The notes under the pieces: model-generated
Databases searched by the model: none
Told to the model about the DNA's origin: nothing
The model's input: only the letters and a program-made list of their open reading frames with translations
Made by a program: the position numbers and the translations under genes
Assembly (NCBI RefSeq): GCF_900197855.1
Contig: NZ_FZMQ01000005.1
Location: 274,175-338,174, forward strand
Source: Helicobacter cynogastricus
GTDB lineage: Bacteria; Campylobacterota; Campylobacteria; Campylobacterales; Helicobacteraceae
Length of the DNA: 64,000 nt
Direction of reading: 5' to 3'
Shown: positions 1-9,384 of the stretch, piece after piece
How the letters are laid out: each line of letters begins with the position of its first letter
Numbering within the stretch: position 1 is the stretch's first letter

Positions 1-267
1 GAGAATTGCTAAGGCAATCTTGGGACCCACGCCACTAATTTTAATCAAACGCACAAACAGCGCGCGTTCTTCTAGTTCCAAAAAGCCAAAGAGGCTCTGA
101 TCGCCCTCTTTGCTAATAAGAGAGGTATATAAATGAACTTCCTGCCCTTCTTGCAAGAGGCTACTGGTGTGTAAACTCACTTGCACCCCATAAACCACTC
201 CCCCTACATTGAGAGCAACCAGCGTAGGTTCAATATTTTGCACATGGCCTATAAGCCCCACAATCAT
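1..267 (-). CDS. ruvA: Holliday junction helicase subunit RuvA (N-terminal part; runs off the window)
   Basis: RuvA binds four-way DNA junctions as a tetramer and loads the RuvB motor for branch migration. The visible 89 codons begin MIVGLIGHVQNIEPT and contain the OB-fold region, then the first helix-hairpin-helix signature KISGVGPKIALAIL near residue 80, both characteristic of RuvA. The gene continues past base 1. The ATG overlaps the stop of the upstream DUF342 gene in an ATGA arrangement, so the two are probably translationally coupled. ruvC lies far away at 27009, so the ruv genes are scattered, as in H. pylori. Confidence 0.95.
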   Translation of the reverse strand, partial: MIVGLIGHVQNIEPTLVALNVGGVVYGVQVSLHTSSLLQEGQEVHLYTSLISKEGDQSLFGFLELEERALFVRLIKISGVGPKIALAIL

Positions 268-2060
268 AATTTTGTCCGTACTAAGGTTGTACCATCAAGT
301 TTAAAGTCTACCATTTCTCCATTCTCCGTTTGAAGGGTTTGGATTCTGCGCCCCGTATAAATGCGATTGCAAGCGATGGTATTAAAAGCAGGCCAAGGCC
401 CCTTACGCATGAGTCGTGCATCGCGCATGTTAGATTCAATAGAGGTTAGCCGTTCTATGGCTTTATGATTAAAATCTTGGATTTTGAGCAAGTAGGCGCG
501 CAAAATTTTAATGCGCCGCAAACAATCCATAAAATCGTGGTAAATGCGTTGTACCGATTCCTCTTCCATTAGGGCTTTGCGTGCCATAGCATCCGCATTT
601 TTAATTTTATCAATGGTGTCTTGATTTTTTTGCAAAAAAAAGTTGAGGTCTTGATACTGCGCCATCACTCTTTGCGCCTTCTCTTTGTGAAAAGCCATTT
701 GCGCCTTAGTTTCCTCTAGGATACGCTTAGTCTCTGGATCGGCAAAAGCAGAGAAGAAGAAGCGATTTTCGCTTCCCTCAACACCACCCAACACGCATTC
801 CTTAGAAAAATACAGCGTATTATTAGATTTAAGTTGCTTAATGTGGACCTCTCTGGCAAAAATCTGTGCCCCACTGCTTGCATCTACCTCACATCTTTGA
901 GCAATAATGCTCCCTCTATCAGTATATTTACACACCACCTTGTCGCCTTGACAAGTGCCTTTATTGTTGCTCACAAAGATTTCATCGGCCTCTACGCGAC
1001 TCTCATTATGTAATTGTCCCTCAATCACCACTTTTTTTGCCAATAAGCGGACATTCTTGCCCACATTGCCTTTGATGTGAATTTCTTGAGCCTCGATCTC
1101 AAGATTACTCTCAATCGCGTTATCAATCTCATTTTTGGCATTGATAAAAAGAGTCATTCCATTTTGCACACCCCCCAAAAACATGGGCGTGTTCGTACTT
1201 TTCATTTCTGTAAAATTATTTTTGGTAAAACTCTTGAGAACTTGACCTATGAGGGTGGCGTATTGTGGAATTTTGGAAAAGTAGATAATTTTATCCGGAC
1301 TTTCCTTGATTTCAAAGGCATCTGTACTGCATTCAAAAGTCGCAATAACGGGTTTTTCTTCCTTGATTTTGACATACTGCCCCATTAAATCCCGTCCGCT
1401 GATTCCTTGTATGGGTTTGATGTATTCAAGCACTGCATCGCCCACTCCCGCACCATAAATCGCATTGACAGGGGCTTTTTGCCCGCTTTTTTCCTCCCAA
1501 ACTTTCTTTAACATGAAATTCACTTGGCCGGGTTTATTGGGGCGGTATTTAGTGCGCTTGAGCAACATTTGATCGGGGCGTTGATTGTCTTGCATGTAGT
1601 GCAATAGATTTTTCTTTAGGGTGGCGTGTTGGGTGTCCATTTGCCGCAATAAAATCTTATGATAAGCCATTTGAGCTTCTATGGCCGTGCACACCTCTTG
1701 GAAGAGTTTTTCATCATCCACAACCATAAAAGGACTTTCAAAGACGATGTAAAGCTCCGTCTTGTCTTCTGAGATTTTTAACTTAAAGAAATATTCAAAT
1801 AACTTCTTTTTGATACAAATATCGTAGCGTTGGATCACATCATTTTGTTTGTCGTTAAAAAAGGCCTCATCATCAATTTTTTTAGCCTCTTCCTCAGAAG
1901 CTAGCTTAAACACATCTTTAGGATTGGAACGCATTAAAGTATGCACCTTGAGCAGATCAAAGTGTAGTTCCTCTACATCCAAGCCGTGGGTTTGGGCTAC
2001 TTTCTCTAGCTCCAAGTGAATATCCCCACAATCATTGACAATTTTAGAGTAAAATGCCAT
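264..2060 (-). CDS. DUF342 / FapA-family protein
   Basis: A 598-residue soluble protein with no signal peptide. The middle (about residues 290-420) is a run of short beta repeats with many Ile/Val-Gly steps (for example NVGKNVRLLAKKVVIEG), typical of the DUF342/FapA beta-helix. The C-terminal part from about 440 is rich in Lys/Glu/Gln and predicted helical or coiled coil. FapA-domain proteins in other bacteria are linked to polar flagellar or cell-envelope functions; the role here is not known. In H. pylori a similar protein sits between ruvA and murJ, the same order as here. It diverges from murJ across an 84-111 base gap. The start ATG has a GGAGCG-type ribosome site. Confidence 0.8.
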   Translation of the reverse strand: MAFYSKIVNDCGDIHLELEKVAQTHGLDVEELHFDLLKVHTLMRSNPKDVFKLASEEEAKKIDDEAFFNDKQNDVIQRYDICIKKKLFEYFFKLKISEDKTELYIVFESPFMVVDDEKLFQEVCTAIEAQMAYHKILLRQMDTQHATLKKNLLHYMQDNQRPDQMLLKRTKYRPNKPGQVNFMLKKVWEEKSGQKAPVNAIYGAGVGDAVLEYIKPIQGISGRDLMGQYVKIKEEKPVIATFECSTDAFEIKESPDKIIYFSKIPQYATLIGQVLKSFTKNNFTEMKSTNTPMFLGGVQNGMTLFINAKNEIDNAIESNLEIEAQEIHIKGNVGKNVRLLAKKVVIEGQLHNESRVEADEIFVSNNKGTCQGDKVVCKYTDRGSIIAQRCEVDASSGAQIFAREVHIKQLKSNNTLYFSKECVLGGVEGSENRFFFSAFADPETKRILEETKAQMAFHKEKAQRVMAQYQDLNFFLQKNQDTIDKIKNADAMARKALMEEESVQRIYHDFMDCLRRIKILRAYLLKIQDFNHKAIERLTSIESNMRDARLMRKGPWPAFNTIACNRIYTGRRIQTLQTENGEMVDFKLDGTTLVRTKL

Positions 2061-2140
2061 ACACGCGCTCCTTCTTTGTTTCTATAAGCTTTCTATTTTA
2101 GCGTGCTTGTGCTTAAGGGCGTGTTTTATCTTTTTTAGGG

Positions 2141-2146
2141 TAAAAT
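2141..2146 (+). promoter_or_regulatory. Probable -10 box for the murJ-cysS-pur run
   Basis: TAAAAT preceded by GGG in the AT-rich gap between the divergent DUF342 gene and murJ. Transcription would start near 2153, downstream of the first in-frame ATG (2145). This is one reason to place the MurJ start at the later TTG. There is no clear -35, as is usual for Helicobacter sigma-80 promoters. Confidence 0.45.
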
Positions 2147-2171
2147 GGACTCTTTGTGTGCAGGGGTGTTT

Positions 2172-3599
2172 TTGCTCAAGAGATTCTTTTTAACCAATAG
2201 CTCGGGAATTCTTTGCTCTAGGGTGGCCGGGTTTGTGCGCGACCTTTTGAGCGCGTCTATTTTGGGGAGTGGGGTCTATAGCGATATTTTCTTTGTGGCT
2301 TTCAAATTTCCTAATCTCTTTAGACGCATTTTTGCAGAGGGGGCATTTAGTCAGAGTTTCTTACCCGCCTTTATCCATAGCCGCCACAAAGCCGCTTTTA
2401 GTTTGAGTGTGTTAGCTATCTTTAGCCTTTGCCTGCTGTGTTTAAGCGTGATAGTGCATTTTTACGCCCCCTTTTTTACTAAATTGCTCGCCTATGGTTT
2501 TGATGCCCACACCATCGCTTTAGCTCAAGACATCGTGGCTTTAAATTTTTGGTATCTACTCTTAGTGTTCTTAAGTACCTTTTTTAGCGCACTCTTGCAA
2601 TATAAAAATAGCTTCTTTGTGAGCGCGTATCATACAATCTTGCTCAACGCGGGCATGATTACCGCGCTCTGTCTAGCTAAAGATAAAGCTTCTTTGGAAG
2701 TGGTTTATTATTTGAGTTATGGCGTGCTTTTGGGGGGGGTAGCGCAGGTGTTGGCGCACTTTTACCCTCTATATTCTTTGGGCTATGCGAGACTTTTTTA
2801 TCTAGGGCTTAGATTCGGCTTTAAGCGCAAAGATTCTTTGAAAATAGAACTCAAGGATTTCTTTAAAAAATTCTTCCCTAGCGTGCTGGGCAATTCAGCA
2901 AGCCAACTCTCCGCCTTTTTGGACACCCTGCTCGCCTCTTTTTTGAGCGCGGGCAGTATTTCTTATCTCTATTATGCCAATCGCATTTTTCAACTTCCCC
3001 TAGCCCTCTTTGCAATCGCCATTTCTACTGCTCTTTTTCCCACCATCGCTAAAGCCCTCAAAAATGGCAAATCTCAAGAGGCATTCACGCACATGCAAAA
3101 TGCCTTTTATTTCTTAAGTTTTACCTTGCTTGCCTCTAGTTTGGGCGGGGTGGTGCTCAGTGAAGAGATCATCTCTTTACTTTTTGAGCGGGGGCGTTTT
3201 GGAGCTCAAGATGTGCTAGAGAGTGCTGGGGTGTTTAGAATGTATCTTGTGGGGCTTTTGCCCTTTGGTCTGTCTAAAATCTTTTCTCTTTGGCTTTATG
3301 CACAAGGGCAACAACTCAAAGCGGCTAAAATCTCTCTTTATTCTTTGATCTTTGGCTTTGTGGCTGCTCTTGTGTGTATGGGACCTCTTAGAGCAAGCGG
3401 ATTAGCTCTAGCTAGTAGTTTGACGGGTTGCATGCTCTGCTTTTTAAATCTTAAGGCTTTTGGATTTAAGCGCTTTTTGGGCATGATCGAGGTTAAAAAA
3501 GGGGTGGGGTTGGTAGCACTCTTAAGTTTAGAGGCAACTATCCTCTATCTTTTCTTATGGTGCTTAAAGGCGTTTTATTTATTCCAATATCTAAGTTAA
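2172..3599 (+). CDS. murJ: Lipid II flippase MurJ
   Basis: MurJ moves the peptidoglycan precursor lipid II across the inner membrane. The protein is almost entirely hydrophobic with about 13-14 membrane segments and carries the family's N-terminal signature: SRVAGFVRDLLSASILG, followed by VYSDIFFVAFKFPNLFRR and FAEGAFSQSFLP. The chosen TTG at 2172 gives an N-terminus MLKRFFLTNSSGIL like H. pylori MurJ and has AGGGG five bases upstream. The longer ATG at 2145 overlaps the proposed -10 box. Length is about 475 residues, normal for the family. cysS begins eight bases after the stop. Confidence 0.93.
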   Translation: MLKRFFLTNSSGILCSRVAGFVRDLLSASILGSGVYSDIFFVAFKFPNLFRRIFAEGAFSQSFLPAFIHSRHKAAFSLSVLAIFSLCLLCLSVIVHFYAPFFTKLLAYGFDAHTIALAQDIVALNFWYLLLVFLSTFFSALLQYKNSFFVSAYHTILLNAGMITALCLAKDKASLEVVYYLSYGVLLGGVAQVLAHFYPLYSLGYARLFYLGLRFGFKRKDSLKIELKDFFKKFFPSVLGNSASQLSAFLDTLLASFLSAGSISYLYYANRIFQLPLALFAIAISTALFPTIAKALKNGKSQEAFTHMQNAFYFLSFTLLASSLGGVVLSEEIISLLFERGRFGAQDVLESAGVFRMYLVGLLPFGLSKIFSLWLYAQGQQLKAAKISLYSLIFGFVAALVCMGPLRASGLALASSLTGCMLCFLNLKAFGFKRFLGMIEVKKGVGLVALLSLEATILYLFLWCLKAFYLFQYLS

Positions 3600-3607
3600 G
3601 GGCGCAT

Positions 3608-5032
3608 ATGCAGGCCGTTTATATTTATGATAGCAAGACAAAGCAAAAACAGCTTTTAGAACCCCTTGTGGGTCATGATGTGAAAATTTATATCTGTGGT
3701 CCCACGGTTTACGATCATGCTCACTTAGGGCATGCGCGCAGTGCGATCGCCTTTGATCTGCTCAGACGCACCTTAGAGCAGAGCGGGTATGCTGTAGAGA
3801 TGGTCAAAAACTTTACAGACATTGATGATAAAATCATTGCTAAAGCTGCTCAAGAGGGAGTTAGCACTTCTGCTTTGAGCGCGCGCTATATGGAGAGCTA
3901 TACAGCCGACATGCAGGCTTTAGGCGTGCAAAAACCCCACCTAGAACCCAAAGCAACCACCCACCTAGAAGCGATGTTTAATATCATCCAACAACTCTTA
4001 GACAAGGGGCATGCCTACCAAATAGGCCATGATATTTATTTAGACACCCATAAAGATCAAGCTTATGGCTCTTTGAGTGGACATATCTATAATGAAGCTG
4101 ATGTGAGTCGCTTAGAGGACAATCCTTTAAAACGCCACCCCCAAGATTTTGCCCTGTGGAAATCTTATAAGGGGGAAAGCGATATAGGTTATGAAAGCCC
4201 TTTTGGTAGGGGTCGGCCCGGGTGGCATTTGGAGTGCTCTAGCATGATTTTTGCTAACATGGCTTACCGCGATCAAGCTTATCAGATTGATATTCATGCC
4301 GGAGGGAGCGATCTCTTCTTCCCCCACCATGAAAATGAGGCCTGCCAAACCCGTTGCGCCTTTTCTCAAGAGTTGGCCAAGTATTGGATGCACAATGGCT
4401 TTGTAAATATCTCCGGGGAGAAGATGAGCAAGAGTTTAGGTAATAGTTTTTATGTCAAAGACGCGCTAAAAATCTATGATGGGGAGATTGTGCGCAATTA
4501 TCTTTTAGGAATCCACTACCGAGCGATCTTGCATTTTAATGAAGAAGATTTGCTAGCTAGCAAAAAACGCCTTGATAAGATTTATCGCCTTAAAAAACGC
4601 GCCCTAGAGTGCGCCCTGCAAACTCCACCCCCAAGCCCTAATCCAAATTTTCAACGCGCATTTTTACAAGCCCTCCAAGACGATCTTAACATCTCTAAGG
4701 CTTTAAGCGTGTTAGAAGAACATGTCCATGCGTGCAATGAGATTCTTGATCAAGCCACTAAACAAACCCGCGCTTCTGTGGCTTGTGCGATCTTAGAAGA
4801 TCTTGCCTATGTGAATGCCCTGCTAGGTTTGGGAGGCAAAGACCCCATTGCCTATTTTCAATTAGGTGTGGATGCCACTCTGCTAGCCCATATTGAAGAG
4901 CAAATCGCACGCCGTCTGGAAGCCAAAAAGGCTAAGGATTTTGCCCTAGCCGATCGCATCCGTGAAGATCTAGCCCATCAAGGGATTTTACTTATGGACA
5001 CCCCCCAACAAACCCTTTGGGAACGCTTATAG
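3608..5032 (+). CDS. cysS: Cysteinyl-tRNA synthetase
   Basis: Class I aminoacyl-tRNA synthetase that charges tRNA-Cys. The HIGH-type motif appears as HLGH in YDHAHLGHARS (about residue 40) and the KMSKS loop as GEKMSKSLGNS (about residue 272). Zinc-binding Cys/His are seen in YICGPTVYD, HLECSSM and PHHENE. From ATG 3608 the protein is 474 residues, the normal size. An in-frame start at 3557 would add 17 residues inside murJ and is less likely. It is followed after eight bases by purE, so the purine genes are probably cotranscribed with it. Confidence 0.96.
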   Translation: MQAVYIYDSKTKQKQLLEPLVGHDVKIYICGPTVYDHAHLGHARSAIAFDLLRRTLEQSGYAVEMVKNFTDIDDKIIAKAAQEGVSTSALSARYMESYTADMQALGVQKPHLEPKATTHLEAMFNIIQQLLDKGHAYQIGHDIYLDTHKDQAYGSLSGHIYNEADVSRLEDNPLKRHPQDFALWKSYKGESDIGYESPFGRGRPGWHLECSSMIFANMAYRDQAYQIDIHAGGSDLFFPHHENEACQTRCAFSQELAKYWMHNGFVNISGEKMSKSLGNSFYVKDALKIYDGEIVRNYLLGIHYRAILHFNEEDLLASKKRLDKIYRLKKRALECALQTPPPSPNPNFQRAFLQALQDDLNISKALSVLEEHVHACNEILDQATKQTRASVACAILEDLAYVNALLGLGGKDPIAYFQLGVDATLLAHIEEQIARRLEAKKAKDFALADRIREDLAHQGILLMDTPQQTLWERL

Positions 5033-5040
5033 GAGGTTTT

Positions 5041-5541
5041 ATGCAAAAAGTCGCTGTTATTATGGGCAGCAAGAGTGATTTAGAAATTGTCCAAAAAGCT
5101 TTTGGGATTTTAGAGGAATTTGAAATTTCCTTTGAGGCGCATATTTTTTCAGCCCACCGCACTCCTGAGGCTCTCAAAGCTTTTGCTTTGCAAGCGCGCG
5201 ATAGTGGCTTTGGGGTTTTGATCGCTGCAGCGGGCAAGGCTGCGCACTTAGCCGGGGTGATCGCCTCTTTGAGCACTCTGCCCACAATCGCTATTCCTAT
5301 GCGTGGGAATGATTTACAAGGGCTAGATTCTTTGCTCTCCAGTGTGCAAATGCCCGCAGGCATTCCTGTGGCGTGTGTGGGAATCAACGCCGCAGAGAAC
5401 GCCGCACTCTTGGCCATAGAAATTTTAGCTCTAAAATCCCCCAAACTCCAAGATCAGCTCGCCCAAAAGCGCCAGCAACAAGCGATGCAAATTCTTAAAG
5501 AAGACCAAAATATCCATCTTAAATACAGCAGGAATCTATGA
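5041..5541 (+). CDS. purE: N5-carboxyaminoimidazole ribonucleotide mutase
   Basis: PurE rearranges N5-CAIR to CAIR in de novo purine synthesis. Class I hallmarks are visible: MGSKSDLEIV at the phosphate-binding N-terminus, SAHRTPE with the catalytic His, AGKAAHLAGV, and DSLLSSVQMPAGIPVA. The start ATG at 5041 follows a strong TAGGAGG site; an earlier in-frame start inside cysS is rejected. 166 residues, normal for single-domain PurE. Its partner purK is not in the window. The stop overlaps the purC start in ATGA. Confidence 0.95.
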   Translation: MQKVAVIMGSKSDLEIVQKAFGILEEFEISFEAHIFSAHRTPEALKAFALQARDSGFGVLIAAAGKAAHLAGVIASLSTLPTIAIPMRGNDLQGLDSLLSSVQMPAGIPVACVGINAAENAALLAIEILALKSPKLQDQLAQKRQQQAMQILKEDQNIHLKYSRNL

Positions 5542-6254
5542 ATACGAACATACAACATCTTCTCTATGAGGGCAAGGCTAAAAAAGTTTACAGCACAGAC
5601 AATCCACAACACTATATTGTAGAGTATAAGGACGAAGCCACCGCTTTTAACGGGACTAAAAAAGCCACTCTGCAGGGTAAGGGGCGTTTGAATAACCGCA
5701 TTAGCAACACGCTGATGAGTTATCTTAACGATCATGGGATTTCAACCCATTTGATTCAAGAGATAAACCCTACTCAAACTTTGGTTAAACCCTTAAAAAT
5801 GTTTCTCCTAGAGGTGATCGTGCGTAACCGCGCGGCCGGGTCAATCTGTAAACGCCTAAGATTTGAGGAAGGCACGCTCTTTACGCCCCCACTTGTAGAG
5901 TTCTGCTACAAGAAAGACGCATTAGGTGATCCCTTTATTAATGACGATCATGCGCGCGTTTTGGGTTTGGCTACCTCTGAGGAATGCGCCACTATCAAGA
6001 CTTTAGCCCTTAAAATCAACGCCCTCTTAGAGGCATATTTTCAAAAGCTAGACATCATTCTTGTAGATTTTAAACTCGAATTTGGTAAGGACGCGCAGGG
6101 CACGATTATTTTAGGCGATGAGGTTTCTCCGGACACTTGTCGCTTTTGGCATGCTCAAAGCGGAGAGAAGTTAGACAAAGATCGTTTCAGAGAAGATTTA
6201 GGCGGAGTGTGTGAAGCCTATGAGATGATTTTAAATAAAATCTCTCAAGGGTAG
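5538..6254 (+). CDS. purC: SAICAR synthetase
   Basis: PurC ligates aspartate to CAIR with ATP to give SAICAR. The N-terminus LLYEGKAKKVYST is the family's P-loop-like ATP site, followed by KDEATAFNGTKK. The region LLEVIVRNRAAGS and the segment DFKLEFG then DEVSPDTCRFW match the two PROSITE-type signatures. 238 residues is the usual bacterial length. The start overlaps purE by four bases; purF starts two bases after the stop. Confidence 0.97.
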   Translation: MNTNIQHLLYEGKAKKVYSTDNPQHYIVEYKDEATAFNGTKKATLQGKGRLNNRISNTLMSYLNDHGISTHLIQEINPTQTLVKPLKMFLLEVIVRNRAAGSICKRLRFEEGTLFTPPLVEFCYKKDALGDPFINDDHARVLGLATSEECATIKTLALKINALLEAYFQKLDIILVDFKLEFGKDAQGTIILGDEVSPDTCRFWHAQSGEKLDKDRFREDLGGVCEAYEMILNKISQG

Positions 6255-6256
6255 GC

Positions 6257-7660
6257 ATGCGTAGCATTAGAGAGGAATGCGGGGTTTTTGGCGCATTTTC
6301 CCCACAGAGCGCGCACTTAGCCCCCCTGTGTTTTAGCGCGCTGTGTGCCTTGCAACACAGAGGGCAGGAGGGCTGTGGAATCGCTATCTCTTCTAAAGGA
6401 CACTTCACTTATTACAAAAATACCGGGCTTGTAGGGGATGTCTTTAAGCCACAAATCCTAGAAAAATTGGGAGCTGGGGAGATTGGCATAGGGCATGTGC
6501 GCTATTGCACCACAGGACCTAATAACCGCACCAACGCCCAGCCTATTCTTATTAATCACATCAAAGAGCCTTTAGCCGTTGTGCATAATGGAAATTTGGT
6601 TAACTCTTTGGAGTTGCGCCGTGAGTTGGAGTTACAAGGCTATATTTTTCATACCTCTAGTGATACTGAAGTCATCGCTTATCTCATCGCCAAAAACAGA
6701 CTTAAAACTTCTAGTTTAGAAGAGGCGATCCAAGCTGCAACCCCCCATCTTCAAGGGGCATATTCTTTAGTGATTATGTCGCCTAGTAAACTTATCGCCC
6801 TGCGCGACCCCTTTGGTTTCCGCCCCCTTTGTTATGGCAAAACCGCTGGGGGAATCGCAGTCGTGGCTTCTGAGAGTTGCGCTTTAGACGCGCTAGGGGC
6901 GACTGCGCTCAAAGACATCGCACCCGGAGAGATGGTGAGCTTCTCGCTCGAGGGGATTCAAACAAGTCATATCCCTCAAAAGGCGACTTCCAAAATCTGC
7001 TCTTTTGAGTATATTTACTTTGCTAGGGGGGATTCGGTGCTTGAGGGCAAGAGTGTGCACTTAGCCCGCTTGAGGGCAGGGGCATATTTAGCCAAAATCC
7101 ACCCGGTAGAGGCTGACATTGTCGTGGGCGTGCCCGATTCAGGGATCGATGCAGCTTTGGGTTATGCGGAGGCTTCGGGCATTCCTTATGCTGTAGGTTT
7201 TATTAAAAATCGCTACATCAGTCGGACTTTTATCACCCCCCAAGCAGAGCGCGAGGAAAAGTTACGCCTCAAACTCAACCCCATTATTCCTAATTTAAAA
7301 GGCAAGCGGATCGTGCTGGTTGATGATTCGATTGTGCGGGGTAACACCACCAAGCGTATCGCTACGCTACTACGCAATGTGGGCGTAAAAGAAATTCACA
7401 TGCGCATTAGCTCCCCCCCCTTTATCCACCCCTGTTTTTATGGCACAGACATCGATTCTGAAGAACACCTCATCGCCTGCAAGCATTCCACCGAACAGAT
7501 TGCCCAAATTTTAGGCGTGGATTCTCTAGTCTATTTGCCCTTAGAGGGGATTGCTTACATGCTTGAGGGGTTAGGGTTTTGTGCGGCATGTTTTGGGGGC
7601 GGATATCCTACCCCCATTCCTAGCGAGCAAATCCGCCTCAGCGCGCCAACTCATATTTAA
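6257..7660 (+). CDS. purF: Amidophosphoribosyltransferase
   Basis: Commits PRPP and glutamine to purine synthesis, forming phosphoribosylamine. An N-terminal Ntn glutaminase domain has its nucleophile at Cys8 (REECGVFGAF), implying removal of a seven-residue propeptide. The C-terminal phosphoribosyltransferase loop is IVLVDDSIVRGNTTK (about residue 352). Cysteines in SKICSFEY, HPCFYGTDI and GFCAACFGGG match the four ligands of the 4Fe-4S cluster in the Bacillus subtilis type enzyme. 467 residues. It sits between purC (two bases) and purM (nine bases). Confidence 0.97.
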   Translation: MRSIREECGVFGAFSPQSAHLAPLCFSALCALQHRGQEGCGIAISSKGHFTYYKNTGLVGDVFKPQILEKLGAGEIGIGHVRYCTTGPNNRTNAQPILINHIKEPLAVVHNGNLVNSLELRRELELQGYIFHTSSDTEVIAYLIAKNRLKTSSLEEAIQAATPHLQGAYSLVIMSPSKLIALRDPFGFRPLCYGKTAGGIAVVASESCALDALGATALKDIAPGEMVSFSLEGIQTSHIPQKATSKICSFEYIYFARGDSVLEGKSVHLARLRAGAYLAKIHPVEADIVVGVPDSGIDAALGYAEASGIPYAVGFIKNRYISRTFITPQAEREEKLRLKLNPIIPNLKGKRIVLVDDSIVRGNTTKRIATLLRNVGVKEIHMRISSPPFIHPCFYGTDIDSEEHLIACKHSTEQIAQILGVDSLVYLPLEGIAYMLEGLGFCAACFGGGYPTPIPSEQIRLSAPTHI

Positions 7661-7669
7661 AGGATTTTG

Positions 7670-8692
7670 ATGCACAGCCATTATAAAAATGCCGGGGTGG
7701 ATGTTCAGGCGGGCTATGAGTCTGTAGAGCGCATCCAAAAGCACATCGCGCGCACCCGTATTCAAGAGTCCAACACTCTAGGGGGATTTGGGGGGCTTTT
7801 TGCGCTCAATTTGGAGGGGTTTAGCCAACCTATGTTAGTGAGCGGGGCTGATGGCGTGGGCACTAAATTAAAGCTAGCTTTTGCCTTTGGAGGGCATGAG
7901 AGTGTGGGGGTGGACTGCGTGGCGATGTGTGTGAATGATGTGATTTGTCTTGGGGCTAAACCTCTTTTCTTTTTAGATTACATCGCTTTGGCCCAAAATG
8001 AGCCTAGCAAGGTAGAGCGCATTGTCGCTGGCATGGCGCAAGGTTGCATCGAGGCAGGTTGTGAGTTGTTGGGCGGAGAGACTGCCGAGATGCCCGGCTT
8101 TTATGCGCCCAAAGAATACGATCTAGCTGGCTTTTGCGTGGGGATAGTCGATCAAAGCAAACTTCTTAATGTGGAAAATGTGCGCGCAGGTGATGCCATC
8201 ATTGGACTAGCTTCTAGTGGTTTGCATTCTAATGGTTTTTCTTTGGTGCGCAAGATTTTACAAGATCGCTCTATTGATCCCTCCACCTACACCCTTGCAG
8301 GGCAAAACCTTGCTCAAATCCTCTTAACCCCAACAAAAATCTATGTCAAAGCGATCTTAAAGCTTTTAGAGCACCTTCCCATCAAATCCCTAGCCCATAT
8401 CACGGGTGGGGGGTTTTATGAGAATGTCCCGCGCGCTCTGCCTGCAGGCTTGCAAGCTAAGATTGTTAAAAACACTTTTGTAACCCCGCCCATCTTTGAC
8501 TTTCTAGCCCAAGAGGGGGGCATAGCACAAGAGGAGATGTTTCATGTCTTTAATATGGGGATTGGAATGGTGGCTATCTTGCCCGCTGTGCATGCTCAAG
8601 AAGCCCTAGAGCTCTTAAGAGCGTGCGATCAAGAGGCTTATAAAATTGGAGAAGTGCAAGAAGGCAGAGGAGTAGAGCTATGCGACTCTTAA
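7670..8692 (+). CDS. purM: AIR synthetase (FGAM cyclo-ligase)
   Basis: PurM closes the imidazole ring, converting FGAM to AIR with ATP. Key segments: the N-terminal Y-x-x-A-GVDVQAG, SGADGVGTKLKLAF (nucleotide loop), CVAMCVNDVICLGAKPLFF, LLGGETAEMPGFY, SSGLHSNGFSLVR and AHITGGGFYENVPR. 340 residues from ATG 7670; the TTG three bases earlier is an equally placed alternative behind AAGGAT. The gene end overlaps the following cyclohydrolase gene by 13 bases. Confidence 0.96.
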   Translation: MHSHYKNAGVDVQAGYESVERIQKHIARTRIQESNTLGGFGGLFALNLEGFSQPMLVSGADGVGTKLKLAFAFGGHESVGVDCVAMCVNDVICLGAKPLFFLDYIALAQNEPSKVERIVAGMAQGCIEAGCELLGGETAEMPGFYAPKEYDLAGFCVGIVDQSKLLNVENVRAGDAIIGLASSGLHSNGFSLVRKILQDRSIDPSTYTLAGQNLAQILLTPTKIYVKAILKLLEHLPIKSLAHITGGGFYENVPRALPAGLQAKIVKNTFVTPPIFDFLAQEGGIAQEEMFHVFNMGIGMVAILPAVHAQEALELLRACDQEAYKIGEVQEGRGVELCDS

Positions 8693-9384
8693 GTGAAACT
8701 CTGCAACAACAACGCTATTTTGGGCGTGGGATCATTGTGGGCAGAGCCCCCAAGAGTCCTCATGTGTTTTTGGCTTATTTTTTAATGGGACGCAGTGCGC
8801 AGAGCCAAAACCGCTTTTTTAGCCTAGAGGGCAAAAATTTACAAATTGCCTTTGTAGACCCTCAAAGTGTCGCCGACCCCTCTTTGATCTTTTATCCTCC
8901 CATCGTGCACCAAAATAACCATGTCATCATCACTAATGGGAGCCAAACCCAGATATTACAGCAGTCTTTGCTTTCAGGGCAGGATTTTCAACACGCCCTA
9001 AACCAACAGAGTTTTGAACCCGACCCCCCCCATTTTACCCCTAGGATCAGCGCACTGATCCACTTGCAACCCCAAAATTTTAGCTACCAACTAGGTTTAG
9101 TCAAAAATATACAGGGGACTTGTGCACGATTTCTTTTTAACTATGAGAGTGCGAGCGGTGTGGGGCATTTCCTGCACACTTATAATCATGATACTAACCC
9201 TCTACCCTCCTTTGAGGGCGAACCTAGGCCTATTGTGCTCCCCTCTACTCTTGAGGAGCTGGGTAACACCCTTTGGGAAAGCTTAGATTTGGAATATAAA
9301 ATCGCGCTGTGCGTGCAATCTGTGCACCTAGACACCCAACAAGTTAAAACCCACATTTACAATAAATACAGCAAGGATTGCTAA
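8680..9384 (+). CDS. purO: IMP cyclohydrolase, archaeal PurO type
   Basis: Resembles the stand-alone IMP cyclohydrolase family (PurO, Pfam IMP_cyclohyd), which closes FAICAR to IMP, the last step of the pathway. The N-terminus RYFGRGIIVGRA, then FLAYFLMGRSAQSQNRFF and PPIVHQNNHVIITNGSQT follow the PurO pattern of an Ntn-hydrolase-like fold. ISALIHL and a C-terminal half with few landmarks follow. 234 residues, slightly longer than archaeal PurO. It overlaps purM by 13 bases, and the next gene is an AICAR formyltransferase without a cyclohydrolase domain, so position supports the assignment. Identity rests on motif recall, not on a search. Confidence 0.8.
   Translation: MRLLSETLQQQRYFGRGIIVGRAPKSPHVFLAYFLMGRSAQSQNRFFSLEGKNLQIAFVDPQSVADPSLIFYPPIVHQNNHVIITNGSQTQILQQSLLSGQDFQHALNQQSFEPDPPHFTPRISALIHLQPQNFSYQLGLVKNIQGTCARFLFNYESASGVGHFLHTYNHDTNPLPSFEGEPRPIVLPSTLEELGNTLWESLDLEYKIALCVQSVHLDTQQVKTHIYNKYSKDC

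Noticed and set aside
1077-1388. Plus-strand open frame opposite the DUF342 gene
   Set aside because: Lies wholly inside a well-supported gene on the other strand, with no ribosome site or recognisable motif.
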